Origin: Blastochloris viridis
GTDB taxonomy: Bacteria > Pseudomonadota > Alphaproteobacteria > UBA2136 > UBA6156
Assembly: GCA_005768725.1 (NCBI GenBank)
Contig: VAFM01000001.1
Span: forward strand, 434,001 to 498,000
DNA length: 64,000 nucleotides
Reading direction: 5' to 3'
The notes beneath the pieces were generated by a model that saw only the letters and a list, made by a program, of their open reading frames with translations, was not told where the DNA came from and searched no databases. This document shows positions 52,885 through 60,513 of this stretch, piece after piece. A program made the position numbers and the translations under genes. Position 1 is the stretch's first letter; each line of letters begins with the position of its first letter.

Positions 52885-53190
52885 ATGCCCCAAACTGTTA
52901 CGCTTGAAGACTATGCTTACGATATTGAGCGCCGCGCGCTTGCCGACCCCGACGCCTGGACCGAGACGATGTTTCTGTCGTCCCGCATCACCGATGCTCC
53001 GACCGATAGAGAAGGACTCCGTGCCCTGCGAAAGGAGTTTCTGGAAGAACTGCACAAACTCCAACCCGAATGGCTGTTTGTGTGTCTGGAAGATGCGCCG
53101 CAGATGGCGCAGAGCCCCATGGCCCGCACCACCCCTCAGGATGATCTGTGGAAGTGGATCCATATCCGCAAGCGGGCCGATGTCAATTGA
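52885..53190 (+). CDS. Hypothetical protein, 101 residues
   Basis: Predicted soluble acidic protein, rich in Trp and Leu (LHKLQPEWLFVCLEDAP). SD AGGAGG is 8 bases before the ATG at 52885; the SD and the spacer can fold as GGAG-GAC-CTCC, which would mask it. It lies between divergent rseP and convergent uppS, where cdsA/dxr are usually found. No family recognised. Confidence 0.65.
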   Translation: MPQTVTLEDYAYDIERRALADPDAWTETMFLSSRITDAPTDREGLRALRKEFLEELHKLQPEWLFVCLEDAPQMAQSPMARTTPQDDLWKWIHIRKRADVN

Positions 53191-53210
53191 ACCCCTCACT
53201 TACCGAATGC

Positions 53211-53238
53211 AAAAGGCCGCCCATAAGGCGGCCTTTTT
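53211..53238. terminator. Bidirectional terminator
   Basis: AAAGGCCGCC/GGCGGCCTTT stem, 5-base loop, T5, between convergent genes ending at 53190 and 53252. Confidence 0.93.
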
Positions 53239-53251
53239 GTTTACCCCACTA

Positions 53252-53974
53252 TTAGGCGGCAGAAACCTGCGGCAGACCGCCAAAGCGACGGTTGCGGTTG
53301 ACGTAGCTGCTGAGGGCTGCCTGCAGGTGCGTGGCGGTGAAGTCGGGCCAGGCCACATCGCTGAAGTACAGCTCGGCATACGCCAGTTGCCACAGCAGGA
53401 AGTTGGAAATGCGCTGCTCGCCACTGGTGCGGATGATGAAATCAGGGTCTGGCATACCGGCGGTATCCAGCACAGAGGCCATCATGTCCGGCGTCACTTC
53501 CTGACCGGTTTCGGCGCTCAGTTTCACCATTTTGGCGGCGGCACGCAGCAGTTCGTCGCGGCCGCTGTAGTTGATGGCAAAGGTGATTGTAAGACCGGTG
53601 TTCCCGTCGGTCTGGGCTTCCACGTCGGTCATCAAAGTGCGGATGTCGGCGGGCAGTTTGGAAGTTTCGCTGCGGTCTCCGATAAAGCGCACACGCAGGT
53701 TGCGCTCCATGATCAGCTTCATCTCGCCCTTGAAATAGCTGCGCATCAGGCTGAACAGGCCGCCTACTTCTTCCCACGGCCGCTTCCAGTTTTCGGTGCT
53801 GAAGGCGTAGAATGTGGCGTATTGCACGCCGAGCTTGGAGAGCTCTTCGCAGACCGTGCGGACGGTCTCAATCCCCTGCGAGTGGCCCTTTAAGCGAGCA
53901 AGGCCGCGCTTCTGGGCCCAACGGCCATTACCGTCCATGATAAAGGCGACGTGGGTGGGGAGATGTTCTTTCAT
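53252..53974 (-). CDS. uppS: Undecaprenyl diphosphate synthase
   Basis: Predicted 240-residue cis-prenyltransferase making the C55 lipid carrier for peptidoglycan and O-antigen. HVAFIMDGNGRWAQKRGL with the catalytic Asp, FSTENWKRPWEEV and RTSGEQRISNFLLWQLAYAE are the family motifs. About 76 bases downstream of frr; cdsA does not follow. Confidence 0.96.
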   Translation of the reverse strand: MKEHLPTHVAFIMDGNGRWAQKRGLARLKGHSQGIETVRTVCEELSKLGVQYATFYAFSTENWKRPWEEVGGLFSLMRSYFKGEMKLIMERNLRVRFIGDRSETSKLPADIRTLMTDVEAQTDGNTGLTITFAINYSGRDELLRAAAKMVKLSAETGQEVTPDMMASVLDTAGMPDPDFIIRTSGEQRISNFLLWQLAYAELYFSDVAWPDFTATHLQAALSSYVNRNRRFGGLPQVSAA

Positions 53975-54050
53975 ACCGAGGGGGATACCTTAGATTGTAT
54001 GCAAAATCAAGCCAATTTAGGGGGACAGGCTAGGAGCGCATGACCATTGT

Positions 54051-54590
54051 TTAGATGGTCATGATGTCCTTTTCCTTACCGGCCAGCAGAGCATCCACCT
54101 GAGCGATGAAGCCTTCGACTTCCTTTTCCACCTTGTCCATTTCGCGCTTGGCGTCGTCTTCGCCCAAGCCTTCGTCCTTCATCTTCTTGATGGCGTCCAT
54201 GCCATCGCGGCGGACGTTACGGATGGCAATGCGGCCTTCTTCGGCATACTTACGGGCGAGTTTGACCAGCTCCTGACGACGCTGTTCGTTCAGTTCCGGC
54301 AACGGAATGCGGATGAGCTGACCATCGACCGACGGGTTGAGGCCCAGACCGCCTTCGCGGATGGCCTTTTCGGTCGGCTGAACAAGGCCTTTATCCCAGA
54401 CGTTCACGGTCAGCAGGCGGGCTTCGGCCACGCTTACGGTGCCGACCTGAGAGATCGGCATTTTGCTGCCGTAGGCTTCGACCATGACGGGAGCCAGAAG
54501 CTCGGCACTGGCGCGGCCGGTGCGGAGGCCGGAAAATTCGTGTTTGATGGCGTTAATGGCGCCTTCGAAGCGTTGGGTAAGGTCGGACAT
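54051..54590 (-). CDS. frr: Ribosome recycling factor
   Basis: Predicted 179-residue factor that splits post-termination ribosomes with EF-G. Typical FSGLRTGRASAELL, VSVAEARLLTVNVWDKG and LPELNEQRRQELVKLARK. pyrH is not next to it in this window; the upstream gene is a divergent RNase R. Confidence 0.97.
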   Translation of the reverse strand: MSDLTQRFEGAINAIKHEFSGLRTGRASAELLAPVMVEAYGSKMPISQVGTVSVAEARLLTVNVWDKGLVQPTEKAIREGGLGLNPSVDGQLIRIPLPELNEQRRQELVKLARKYAEEGRIAIRNVRRDGMDAIKKMKDEGLGEDDAKREMDKVEKEVEGFIAQVDALLAGKEKDIMTI

Positions 54591-54715
54591 GGGTTTCTCT
54601 CCTGTAGTGTTACGGCGTGGGGTTGCCGTGGGTTATCTCGCTTTATAAGCTTTTTGAATGGGCCGGACAATGTGACATGGTGGCGAAAGCGTCAAGAGTA
54701 TGAGAGGGTAGAGCC

Positions 54716-56710
54716 ATGAAAACCCGTAAACGCAAGTTTGGCCCCGCCCCGCGCAACCCCCACAAAAATGACCGCTCTGGTGGCCGTGACCGCGACAAAC
54801 GCCCCCGCGGCCATGGATACGGCCACAGCCCCCGCCCTACCCGCATGGTGGTGCAGGCCTTGCGCGAAGGCGCGTATTTACGTGCCCGGGTGTTGCAGCG
54901 CGACCTTGTGAACATTGATTTCGAACTGATCGAGCAGGATTTTCCGATTGCCAACGGCGACTTTGTGGAAGCTGAACCGGAGAATAACCAAAGCAAGCGT
55001 CTGGTCGCGGTCAAGCCCGTACCGGCCAGTCAGGCCGCTACCTGGGCCGCTATTTGCAACCACGCCCTACGAGTAGACTGGCCAGCAGACGTGGAAACCG
55101 AAGCCCAAAAACTGCCTGCTTATACATGGAATGCCGATGACAAACGTGCCGACTGGCGCAAACTGGATATTGTGACCATTGACGGTGCCGACGCCCGCGA
55201 CTTTGACGACGCAGTATGGGCCGAGGAATGGCTGGAAGCCAAGAAAGTGGTCGGGCATCATATTATTGTGGCGATTGCGGACGTGGCTCACTACGTCAAG
55301 CCCGGAAGCCCACTGGACCGTGAAGCGGTGCTCCGCGGGAACAGTACGTACTTCCCCGATAAAGTACTGCCGATGCTGCCCGAGCGGCTGAGTAACGACC
55401 TGTGCAGCCTGCGACCTCAAGAAGACCGACCAGTGCTCGGTGTAGAAATGTGGATCGACCTCAACGGCCGTTTGCGTAAACACACGTTCCGCCGGGCGTG
55501 CATCCACAGTGCCGCACGCCTGACTTACGAGCAGGTGCAAACGCATTTTGACGGGCAGGATGCAGGGGTTTCTCCGGAAGTCGCCAAAGGATTAAACCGC
55601 CTGCGCGAAGCTTATGCCGTGCTGGCGCTGGCACGGGAAAAGCGCGGTGCGCTGGATCTGGATATTCCGGAGGTAAAACTGGAGGTGAAAGACGGCAAGA
55701 TTGTTAAGGTGGGGACGCGCCTGCGCCTTGAGGCTCACCGCCTGATTGAAGAATTCATGATTCTGGCCAATGTGGCCGCGGCAGAAATGCTGAGCACCAA
55801 GGGCGGCGGGCTGTACCGTATTCACCCGGAGCCGACCAAGGAAAAGCTGGAAACCCTGCGCGCGAGTTTAGGCCCCTTAGGCTTTACCGTACCCCCTGCT
55901 CATGGCGGCCCCAAGGCGTGGGCTAAAATGGTGGCGCAAATTACCGGTCACCCGGCCGCGCAAACGCTGCTGCGGGCGGTTTTACAAAGCCAGCAGCAGG
56001 CGAAGTATGACCCGGCAAACATTGGTCACTATGGTTTGGCATTGCCGCTGTATAGCCACTTTACCAGTCCTATTCGCCGGTATGCCGACCTTGTGGTGCA
56101 CCGTGCATTGCTCAATGCGATGGAGAACAAGGTGAAGAAGGATGCCGAGCCGGAGGCTATGCTGGGTCTGGCGCGCGTGGCGGAGCTTATCAACGCCACC
56201 GAGCGCAAAAGCCAGATGGCCGAGTGGGAAAGCCGTGACCGCCTTGTGGCCCAGCATTTTACCGAACTGGTGGGTAAGCCGTTTACGGGAGTGGTGATCT
56301 CGGTCGTACCCTTCGGCTGCTTTATTGCGGTGGATGGCGTGGCGGAAGGTTTGCTGCCGAAGTGGGACCTGGGCCGTGACTGGGTGTATGTGGCGAGCAT
56401 GAGCTGCTGGCGCAAAACCCGCGGCAAAGGCACGCTGCGTGTGGGCACCAAGGTGAATGTTCTGCTGCGTGAGGCTGACCCGCTGGGCGGACGCCTGACA
56501 TTCGGATTGAATGAGACTGCTAAACCCATCTTTAAAGAAGAGCGTCCACGCAGTTACCGGGAAGACGGTACGCCGGTTATGCCGAGCGCCAAGCCTGAGC
56601 GCGTGCGCCCTGAACGCAGCTTTGGGAAAAAGCCCAAGCAGACACGCGCTGGCACCACGATGGGCCACCCGCTGGGCAAAGCCAAAAAAGGCAATAAAGG
56701 CAAGCGCTAA
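54716..56710 (+). CDS. rnr: Ribonuclease R (RNase II family)
   Basis: Predicted 664-residue 3'-5' exoribonuclease. The N-terminal 40 residues are basic and likely disordered. RNB catalytic domain with DGADARDFDDAVWAE and DLCSLRPQEDRPVL, then HFTSPIRRYADLVVHR, and a C-terminal S1 domain (GVVISVVPFGCFIAVDGVAE) with a Lys/Arg-rich tail. It is shorter than E. coli RNase R (about 810) because only limited cold-shock-type N-terminal domains are visible. Confidence 0.95.
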   Translation: MKTRKRKFGPAPRNPHKNDRSGGRDRDKRPRGHGYGHSPRPTRMVVQALREGAYLRARVLQRDLVNIDFELIEQDFPIANGDFVEAEPENNQSKRLVAVKPVPASQAATWAAICNHALRVDWPADVETEAQKLPAYTWNADDKRADWRKLDIVTIDGADARDFDDAVWAEEWLEAKKVVGHHIIVAIADVAHYVKPGSPLDREAVLRGNSTYFPDKVLPMLPERLSNDLCSLRPQEDRPVLGVEMWIDLNGRLRKHTFRRACIHSAARLTYEQVQTHFDGQDAGVSPEVAKGLNRLREAYAVLALAREKRGALDLDIPEVKLEVKDGKIVKVGTRLRLEAHRLIEEFMILANVAAAEMLSTKGGGLYRIHPEPTKEKLETLRASLGPLGFTVPPAHGGPKAWAKMVAQITGHPAAQTLLRAVLQSQQQAKYDPANIGHYGLALPLYSHFTSPIRRYADLVVHRALLNAMENKVKKDAEPEAMLGLARVAELINATERKSQMAEWESRDRLVAQHFTELVGKPFTGVVISVVPFGCFIAVDGVAEGLLPKWDLGRDWVYVASMSCWRKTRGKGTLRVGTKVNVLLREADPLGGRLTFGLNETAKPIFKEERPRSYREDGTPVMPSAKPERVRPERSFGKKPKQTRAGTTMGHPLGKAKKGNKGKR

Positions 56711-56795
56711 GCGGGTGACAGGAAACGGTTAATGGCGAGGGTTATAAGGGAATACGACCTAATCTTAACGCCACCTACCTCCACAGGAGATTCCA

Positions 56796-56954
56796 ATGGC
56801 TATCGTTTCCATGAATGAGACTCGCGACTTGGCTGAAAACAGCAAAAAAGGTTACAAAGGTCACATTCCTTACGATTTGGATGCTCTCATAGCTGCGGCA
56901 AAAGAGCGTTCAGGCAGCGTGCAGCGTAAACAACTGGGCGACTATTTGGATTAA
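56796..56954 (+). CDS. Small hypothetical protein, 52 residues
   Basis: The frame from ATG 56796 to TAA 56954 encodes a 52-residue charged protein (MAIVSMNETRDLAENSKKGY at the start). An AGGAGA SD lies 6 bases before the ATG and a terminator follows at once, so it is likely a real monocistronic gene. Mixed charge and helix-forming C-terminus (LDALIAAAKERSGSVQRKQL). Could be a small regulator or antitoxin-like protein, but no family is recognised. Confidence 0.6.
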   Translation: MAIVSMNETRDLAENSKKGYKGHIPYDLDALIAAAKERSGSVQRKQLGDYLD

Positions 56955-56965
56955 GCGAATATGGA

Positions 56966-56993
56966 GGAGCGGCTTGCCGCTCCTTCGCTTTTT
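56966..56993 (+). terminator. Rho-independent terminator
   Basis: 8-bp stem GGAGCGGC/GCCGCTCC with minimal loop, T-rich tail (TTTTT at 56989-56993). Confidence 0.85.
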
Positions 56994-57010
56994 AGGGATA
57001 GTGCTGAGTA

Positions 57011-57739
57011 ATGGATTTTTTCGATATCAATGTGGGTGGTCGCTGGTGGGCAGAGTTTGTGTTCGCCGCGATGGTCGGGCTTTCGCTGGTGCTTTCCAAA
57101 AGCCGCTTGGGCTGGCCGCTGAAGTGGGCGGAGACATTCTACCACGAGTTTAGCCACGGTATGGCCTGCGTGCTGACCGGGGGACGTATTGCGCGGATCG
57201 AGCTGAAATGGAATGGTGCCGGGTGCTGTTACACGCGCGGCGGGTGGCGGATTCCGGTACTGTTAGCCGGTTATGCGGGTGCCAGCATCTGGGGTGGTTT
57301 TTTGTACATGGCCGGCTGGCTGGCGGGAGCGGAAGGCATTACGTGGTGGCTGTATGTGGAACTAGGAATTTTAGCCGCAGTCTTTCTCTTCTGGGCCCGC
57401 GACCTGACGACATGGACGATTCTGCTGCTGATCTCCGCCGTGTACTTATTGGCCGTTTTGCAGGTTTCGGCGGTGTTGTTGCCTTTGTTTTTACAATTTG
57501 CCGGTATTTACGTGATGCTGAACGCCGTGCGTGCGCCGCTGCACCTGATCGACGGTCAGGATGTGGGCGACGGGGCTGCGCTGGCGGATATCTTCAAGAT
57601 TCTGCCGGAAGGCGTGTGGATTGCGCTGTGGTTTGTGTTTGCCATTGCCGTGATGCTGGCGTGCATGCTGGCTACCCTGCCCGTGGTGAATGACTACGGC
57701 ATGCCGTATGTGGAAAGCCTGTTAGGTTTCCGGTTTTAG
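57011..57739 (+). CDS. M50-like membrane metalloprotease
   Basis: Predicted 242-residue protein with about six membrane segments. TFYHEFSHGMACVLTGG contains an HExxH zinc motif (HEFSH, about residues 43-47) in a membrane setting, as in the M50B-like bacterial family. A later Asp in HLIDGQDVGDGAALAD may be the third ligand. Substrate unknown. Starts shortly after the terminator at 56966. Confidence 0.75.
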   Translation: MDFFDINVGGRWWAEFVFAAMVGLSLVLSKSRLGWPLKWAETFYHEFSHGMACVLTGGRIARIELKWNGAGCCYTRGGWRIPVLLAGYAGASIWGGFLYMAGWLAGAEGITWWLYVELGILAAVFLFWARDLTTWTILLLISAVYLLAVLQVSAVLLPLFLQFAGIYVMLNAVRAPLHLIDGQDVGDGAALADIFKILPEGVWIALWFVFAIAVMLACMLATLPVVNDYGMPYVESLLGFRF

Positions 57740-57766
57740 ATTTGTGTGCCTTTTCATAAGGATGTG

Positions 57767-57784
57767 AAAAACGGGCATTCGCCC
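57767..57784 (-). terminator. Minus-strand terminator downstream of nusG
   Basis: CGGGC-GAAT-GCCCG followed by TTTTT on the minus strand; a second stop signal after the one at 57986. Confidence 0.5.
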
Positions 57785-57813
57785 GATCTCCACACGTTTC
57801 CAAGGGATAAACT

Positions 57814-57981
57814 ATGTCTTTCCAGTTCTGGTGGACTTTGACGGTTATTGCCAATCTTTCTAATACCTTGCGATATATACCTGAATGGCTCAAGCCTGTG
57901 GCTATTATTGCATGGGCTGGCCATGTCGTCTTTTTTGTTTCCCTGATCTGGCAAATGATTTTGCCTCTTCTTGGAAACTAA
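57814..57981 (+). CDS. Small hydrophobic protein, 55 residues
   Basis: Frame from ATG 57814 to TAA 57981 encodes a 55-residue protein with a Trp-rich start (MSFQFWWTLTVIANLSNTLR) and a membrane segment at about residues 29-52 (VAIIAWAGHVVFFVSLIWQM). AAGGGA SD lies 6 bases upstream and a terminator follows. Likely a one-span inner-membrane microprotein; no family recognised. Confidence 0.6.
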   Translation: MSFQFWWTLTVIANLSNTLRYIPEWLKPVAIIAWAGHVVFFVSLIWQMILPLLGN

Positions 57982-57985
57982 ACGC

Positions 57986-58010
57986 AAAAGGGGCCCATTG
58001 GGCCCCTTCT
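57986..58010. terminator. Bidirectional terminator (small gene / nusG)
   Basis: AAGGGGCCC-ATT-GGGCCCCTT, 9-bp perfect stem with A and T arms. Confidence 0.9.
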
Positions 58011-58025
58011 CCATTTGGTAAAGCC

Positions 58026-58784
58026 TTAAGCTTTTTCGACCTGGTTGAAGTCCAGCTCGATCGGGGTGGCACGACCAAAGATGGATACGGATACGGTGAG
58101 GCGTTCCTTGTCGTCGTCGACCAATTCCACGGCACCTTGGAAGTTGGCGAACGGGCCTTCCATGACGCGGACGTTTTCGCCCACTTCGAAGGAGACCAGG
58201 CTGCGCGGCTTCTCGGCACCATTGACCATGACGTTGAGGATGCGCTGGGCTTCGGTTTCGGAAATCGGGAACGGCTTTTTACCGCGCTCGGAGCCTAAGA
58301 AACCGGTGACGTGCGGGGTGTAACGGATCAAGTGCCAGACATCGTCGGTCAGGTTACACTTAATGAGAACGTAGCCTGGGAAGAACTTGCGGTCGGTGTT
58401 GACCTTGACGCCCTTTTTGACTTCTACCACAGGCTCGGTCGGGATCATCACATCTTCTACAAAGCGTTGCATGCCTTGCAGCAGTACGGCTTCGCGGATG
58501 AGGGTTTGCACGCGCTTTTCGTAGTTACTGGCGGTTTGAGCCACGTACCAGCGGGAGTTTTCAACCGGTTGCGGTGCCCATACCAGACGGACATCGGCGT
58601 CCTTCGCTTTGCCGGACTTACCGGTGGACGGCTTGGCGGCCTTGGACGCAGTCTTTTTTACCGGAGCCTTTTTGGCGGCCGGCTTTTCGGCAGCAGCCTT
58701 AGGCTCGGCACGCTTGCCAGACTTGGCAGCCAGCGCCTTGCGCTCGGAAACGATATCGACGTTCTTTTCAGTCTTGGTGGCCAT
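58026..58784 (-). CDS. nusG: Transcription antitermination factor NusG with long basic N-terminal extension
   Basis: Predicted 252-residue factor. The NGN domain starts at about residue 77 (SRWYVAQTASNYEKRV) and the KOW domain closes the protein (VGENVRVMEGPFANFQGAVE). The first about 75 residues are Lys/Ala-rich (EKPAAKKAPVKKTASKAAK) and unlike E. coli NusG (181 residues). It likely gives extra nucleic-acid or ribosome contact (inference). Paired with secE as usual. Confidence 0.95.
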   Translation of the reverse strand: MATKTEKNVDIVSERKALAAKSGKRAEPKAAAEKPAAKKAPVKKTASKAAKPSTGKSGKAKDADVRLVWAPQPVENSRWYVAQTASNYEKRVQTLIREAVLLQGMQRFVEDVMIPTEPVVEVKKGVKVNTDRKFFPGYVLIKCNLTDDVWHLIRYTPHVTGFLGSERGKKPFPISETEAQRILNVMVNGAEKPRSLVSFEVGENVRVMEGPFANFQGAVELVDDDKERLTVSVSIFGRATPIELDFNQVEKA

Positions 58785-58817
58785 AGGGGCGGACTTTCTC
58801 TTGAATGGTCTAAATAA

Positions 58818-59018
58818 TTAGAATTTGATACCGAAGATGACGGCCAGAGCGGCGCCGATGGCGGTGTCGACCAGAGCCAAGTAAATGCCGATCAGGGTGG
58901 CCAGCAGCACGACCATCAGGGTCAGGCGTTGGGTTTCCGGCCAGCTGGGCCACGTAACACGACTGATTTCGGCGCGGACTTCGCGGCCGAAGCGAATGAG
59001 TTGGCTGGCTTTGCTCAT
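58818..59018 (-). CDS. secE: Preprotein translocase subunit SecE
   Basis: Predicted 66-residue single-span protein. EVRAEISRVTWPSWPETQR is the SecE signature before one membrane segment. It stabilises SecY. Located 33 bases upstream of nusG; no tRNA-Trp or tuf gene is seen upstream. Confidence 0.95.
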   Translation of the reverse strand: MSKASQLIRFGREVRAEISRVTWPSWPETQRLTLMVVLLATLIGIYLALVDTAIGAALAVIFGIKF

Positions 59019-59080
59019 GGCTTTTCCCTTTGATACTTCATCTTAACGGTACGCCGAAATAATCCGGCGAGGACTGCCCC

Positions 59081-59109
59081 GTGATACCCCAACGCCTATG
59101 CCCTTGCAA
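59081..59109 (-). promoter_or_regulatory. Candidate promoter of secE-nusG
   Basis: Minus-strand TTGCAA (59109-59104), 17-base spacer, TATCAC (59086-59081), about 60 bases before the secE ATG. Confidence 0.4.
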
Positions 59110-59145
59110 GAGGTTTGGCTAGAAAGTTGGGTACTGTGGGGGTTT

Positions 59146-59173
59146 TTGATTGCCACACCTTCACTTGTATACT
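59146..59173 (+). promoter_or_regulatory. Promoter of the three-gene paralogue cassette
   Basis: TTGATT (59146-59151), 16-base spacer, TATACT (59168-59173). The implied 5' leader is about 37 bases, AT-rich, and ends in GGAGG before the start. Confidence 0.65.
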
Positions 59174-59216
59174 AATTATATTTTTGAAAATTCACGCGCA
59201 TTCTATGGAGGATTTC

Positions 59217-59636
59217 ATGATGGCGCAGGAAGGTAACATTCTCACAACTCCGTTTTGCAAAGCCTTTCCGGAACTGGGAGAGAACTGGACCGAATTCCAT
59301 ATCCATTCTCCCGAACGGTTCTGGATCCGGTTTGAAAAACAGAAACTCTCTATCTGGTCGCCCGCGACCAACTTCGGCAATGTGGTCATCGACAGCCGCG
59401 ACTGTGGCGGCTCTCCGTGCCTGCATGTTCATTATCAACGTGAAGAGAACGGGAATATCATCGACACCAAAGACGATGTGTATGCCCGTGACTGGATCGA
59501 ACTGGCCGACTACCTCGCGCCTGTTCAGTCCCGGTCTTTTCAGGATCCTTTCCTGAAGCTGATGCGGCAGATCGGGGGCGACCCCGACCATATTGGTATC
59601 TATGCTTTGACAGAACGCGGAGACGCTGATGACTGA
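59217..59636 (+). CDS. Unrecognised protein A of a three-gene paralogue cassette
   Basis: Predicted 139-residue soluble protein. N-terminal beta-rich part (FHIHSPERFWIRFEKQKLSI), then DWIELADYLAP and a C-terminal helix and strand with LMRQIGGDPDHIGIYALT. The latter block recurs in the next two genes (QVGGD, QVDGDPNY). GGAGG at 59207-59211 supports a start at 59217 or 59220. It overlaps the next gene by 8 bases. No known family. Confidence 0.65.
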   Translation: MMAQEGNILTTPFCKAFPELGENWTEFHIHSPERFWIRFEKQKLSIWSPATNFGNVVIDSRDCGGSPCLHVHYQREENGNIIDTKDDVYARDWIELADYLAPVQSRSFQDPFLKLMRQIGGDPDHIGIYALTERGDADD

Positions 59637-60039
59637 CGGTAAAGGTAACCACTTTGCGGCGTACAACCGCTTCTTTCTGGATGGGCCTGATGACGAGCCT
59701 ATTCGGGTCGTCGACGGTAAGATCAGCATCTATACCAACCAGCAGGACATGCCTGGGACTATGGTTCTTTCCATTGTCCGCATAGGCGCCCGAGAGCCGG
59801 TGGTGCAGTACCGCCTGATTGAAATGGAAGACGGCACGATCTCGCTGCCGCTTTCCAATGGCATTGAATTCCGTGCCTCCAACTGGCTGGAGCTGGGGCA
59901 GCAGATCTATCTGCGCGGCACCCTGCCCGAGTATGGCGACGAGCTTGCCGCCCTGTTTCAGCAGGTCGGCGGTGATATCACCTACTCGAACGCCTTCCGG
60001 CTGGAACTGTATTGGGAACCTTCAAGGAGCTTAACATGA
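59629..60039 (+). CDS. Unrecognised protein B of the cassette
   Basis: Predicted 136-residue soluble protein. Beta-rich N-terminal part (IRVVDGKISIYTNQ; MVLSIVRIGAREPVVQYRLI), then NWLELGQQIYL and the shared C-terminal block ELAALFQQVGGDITYSNAFR. Start overlaps protein A's stop; its own stop overlaps the next ATG (ATGA). Same overall order of elements as A and C, so probably a paralogue. Confidence 0.65.
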   Translation: MTDGKGNHFAAYNRFFLDGPDDEPIRVVDGKISIYTNQQDMPGTMVLSIVRIGAREPVVQYRLIEMEDGTISLPLSNGIEFRASNWLELGQQIYLRGTLPEYGDELAALFQQVGGDITYSNAFRLELYWEPSRSLT

Positions 60040-60401
60040 CCAAAACCTCGCATCTGGAGGCTTTTGCGAAGTGCTTCGATGTCCCTCCGGAAGACGACCT
60101 GCTGGTCGTCCGCCAGGAGGTACGGGTGAGCATCAGCGTCCACTACCCTTCGCAGACGGCGTCTCTCAACGTCCATGTCGGCATGCAACCTCCGCGTACG
60201 TTTACTTTGGCGGTGCAATCCGCCGACGAACTGGAACTGACGTGGGGCGAGAATATCGTGCATGGACGCCGGCTGATGATTCTGGCGGAACGGTTGGAAG
60301 ATTCGGCCATCGCACTGGAGGACGACACCCGGGCGCTTGTCCGTCTGCTACGGCAGGTGGATGGCGACCCGAATTACCGAGGCAGCTTTGTTCTTGCCTG
60401 A
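60036..60401 (+). CDS. Unrecognised protein C of the cassette
   Basis: Predicted 121-residue soluble protein. Strands (RQEVRVSISVHYPSQTASLN; FTLAVQSADELELTW), then LMILAERL and the shared C-terminal block LVRLLRQVDGDPNYRGSFVL. AAGGAG SD 7 bases before ATG at 60036. Last gene of the cassette; a terminator follows at 60428. Confidence 0.65.
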   Translation: MTKTSHLEAFAKCFDVPPEDDLLVVRQEVRVSISVHYPSQTASLNVHVGMQPPRTFTLAVQSADELELTWGENIVHGRRLMILAERLEDSAIALEDDTRALVRLLRQVDGDPNYRGSFVLA

Positions 60402-60427
60402 ACAGACCCCCTTTTTACGCATAAGAA

Positions 60428-60452
60428 CAGGCCGCCATGTGCGGCCTTTCTT
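60428..60452 (+). terminator. Terminator of the cassette
   Basis: AGGCCGC-CATGT-GCGGCCT stem followed by TTCTTC. Confidence 0.75.
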
Positions 60453-60467
60453 CATTTTAATAGTGTG

Positions 60468-60496
60468 AAAAAGCCGCTCATGACGAGCGGCTTTTT
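60468..60496. terminator. Terminator of gatB (bidirectional)
   Basis: AAAAAGCCGCTC/GAGCGGCTTTTT, 12-bp perfect stem, next to the gatB stop at 60514. Confidence 0.93.
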
Positions 60497-60513
60497 ATGC
60501 GCTTGGCGGATGG

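Noticed and set aside
59019..59145. tRNA-Trp expected before secE
   Set aside because: No cloverleaf or T-loop consensus is present on either strand.
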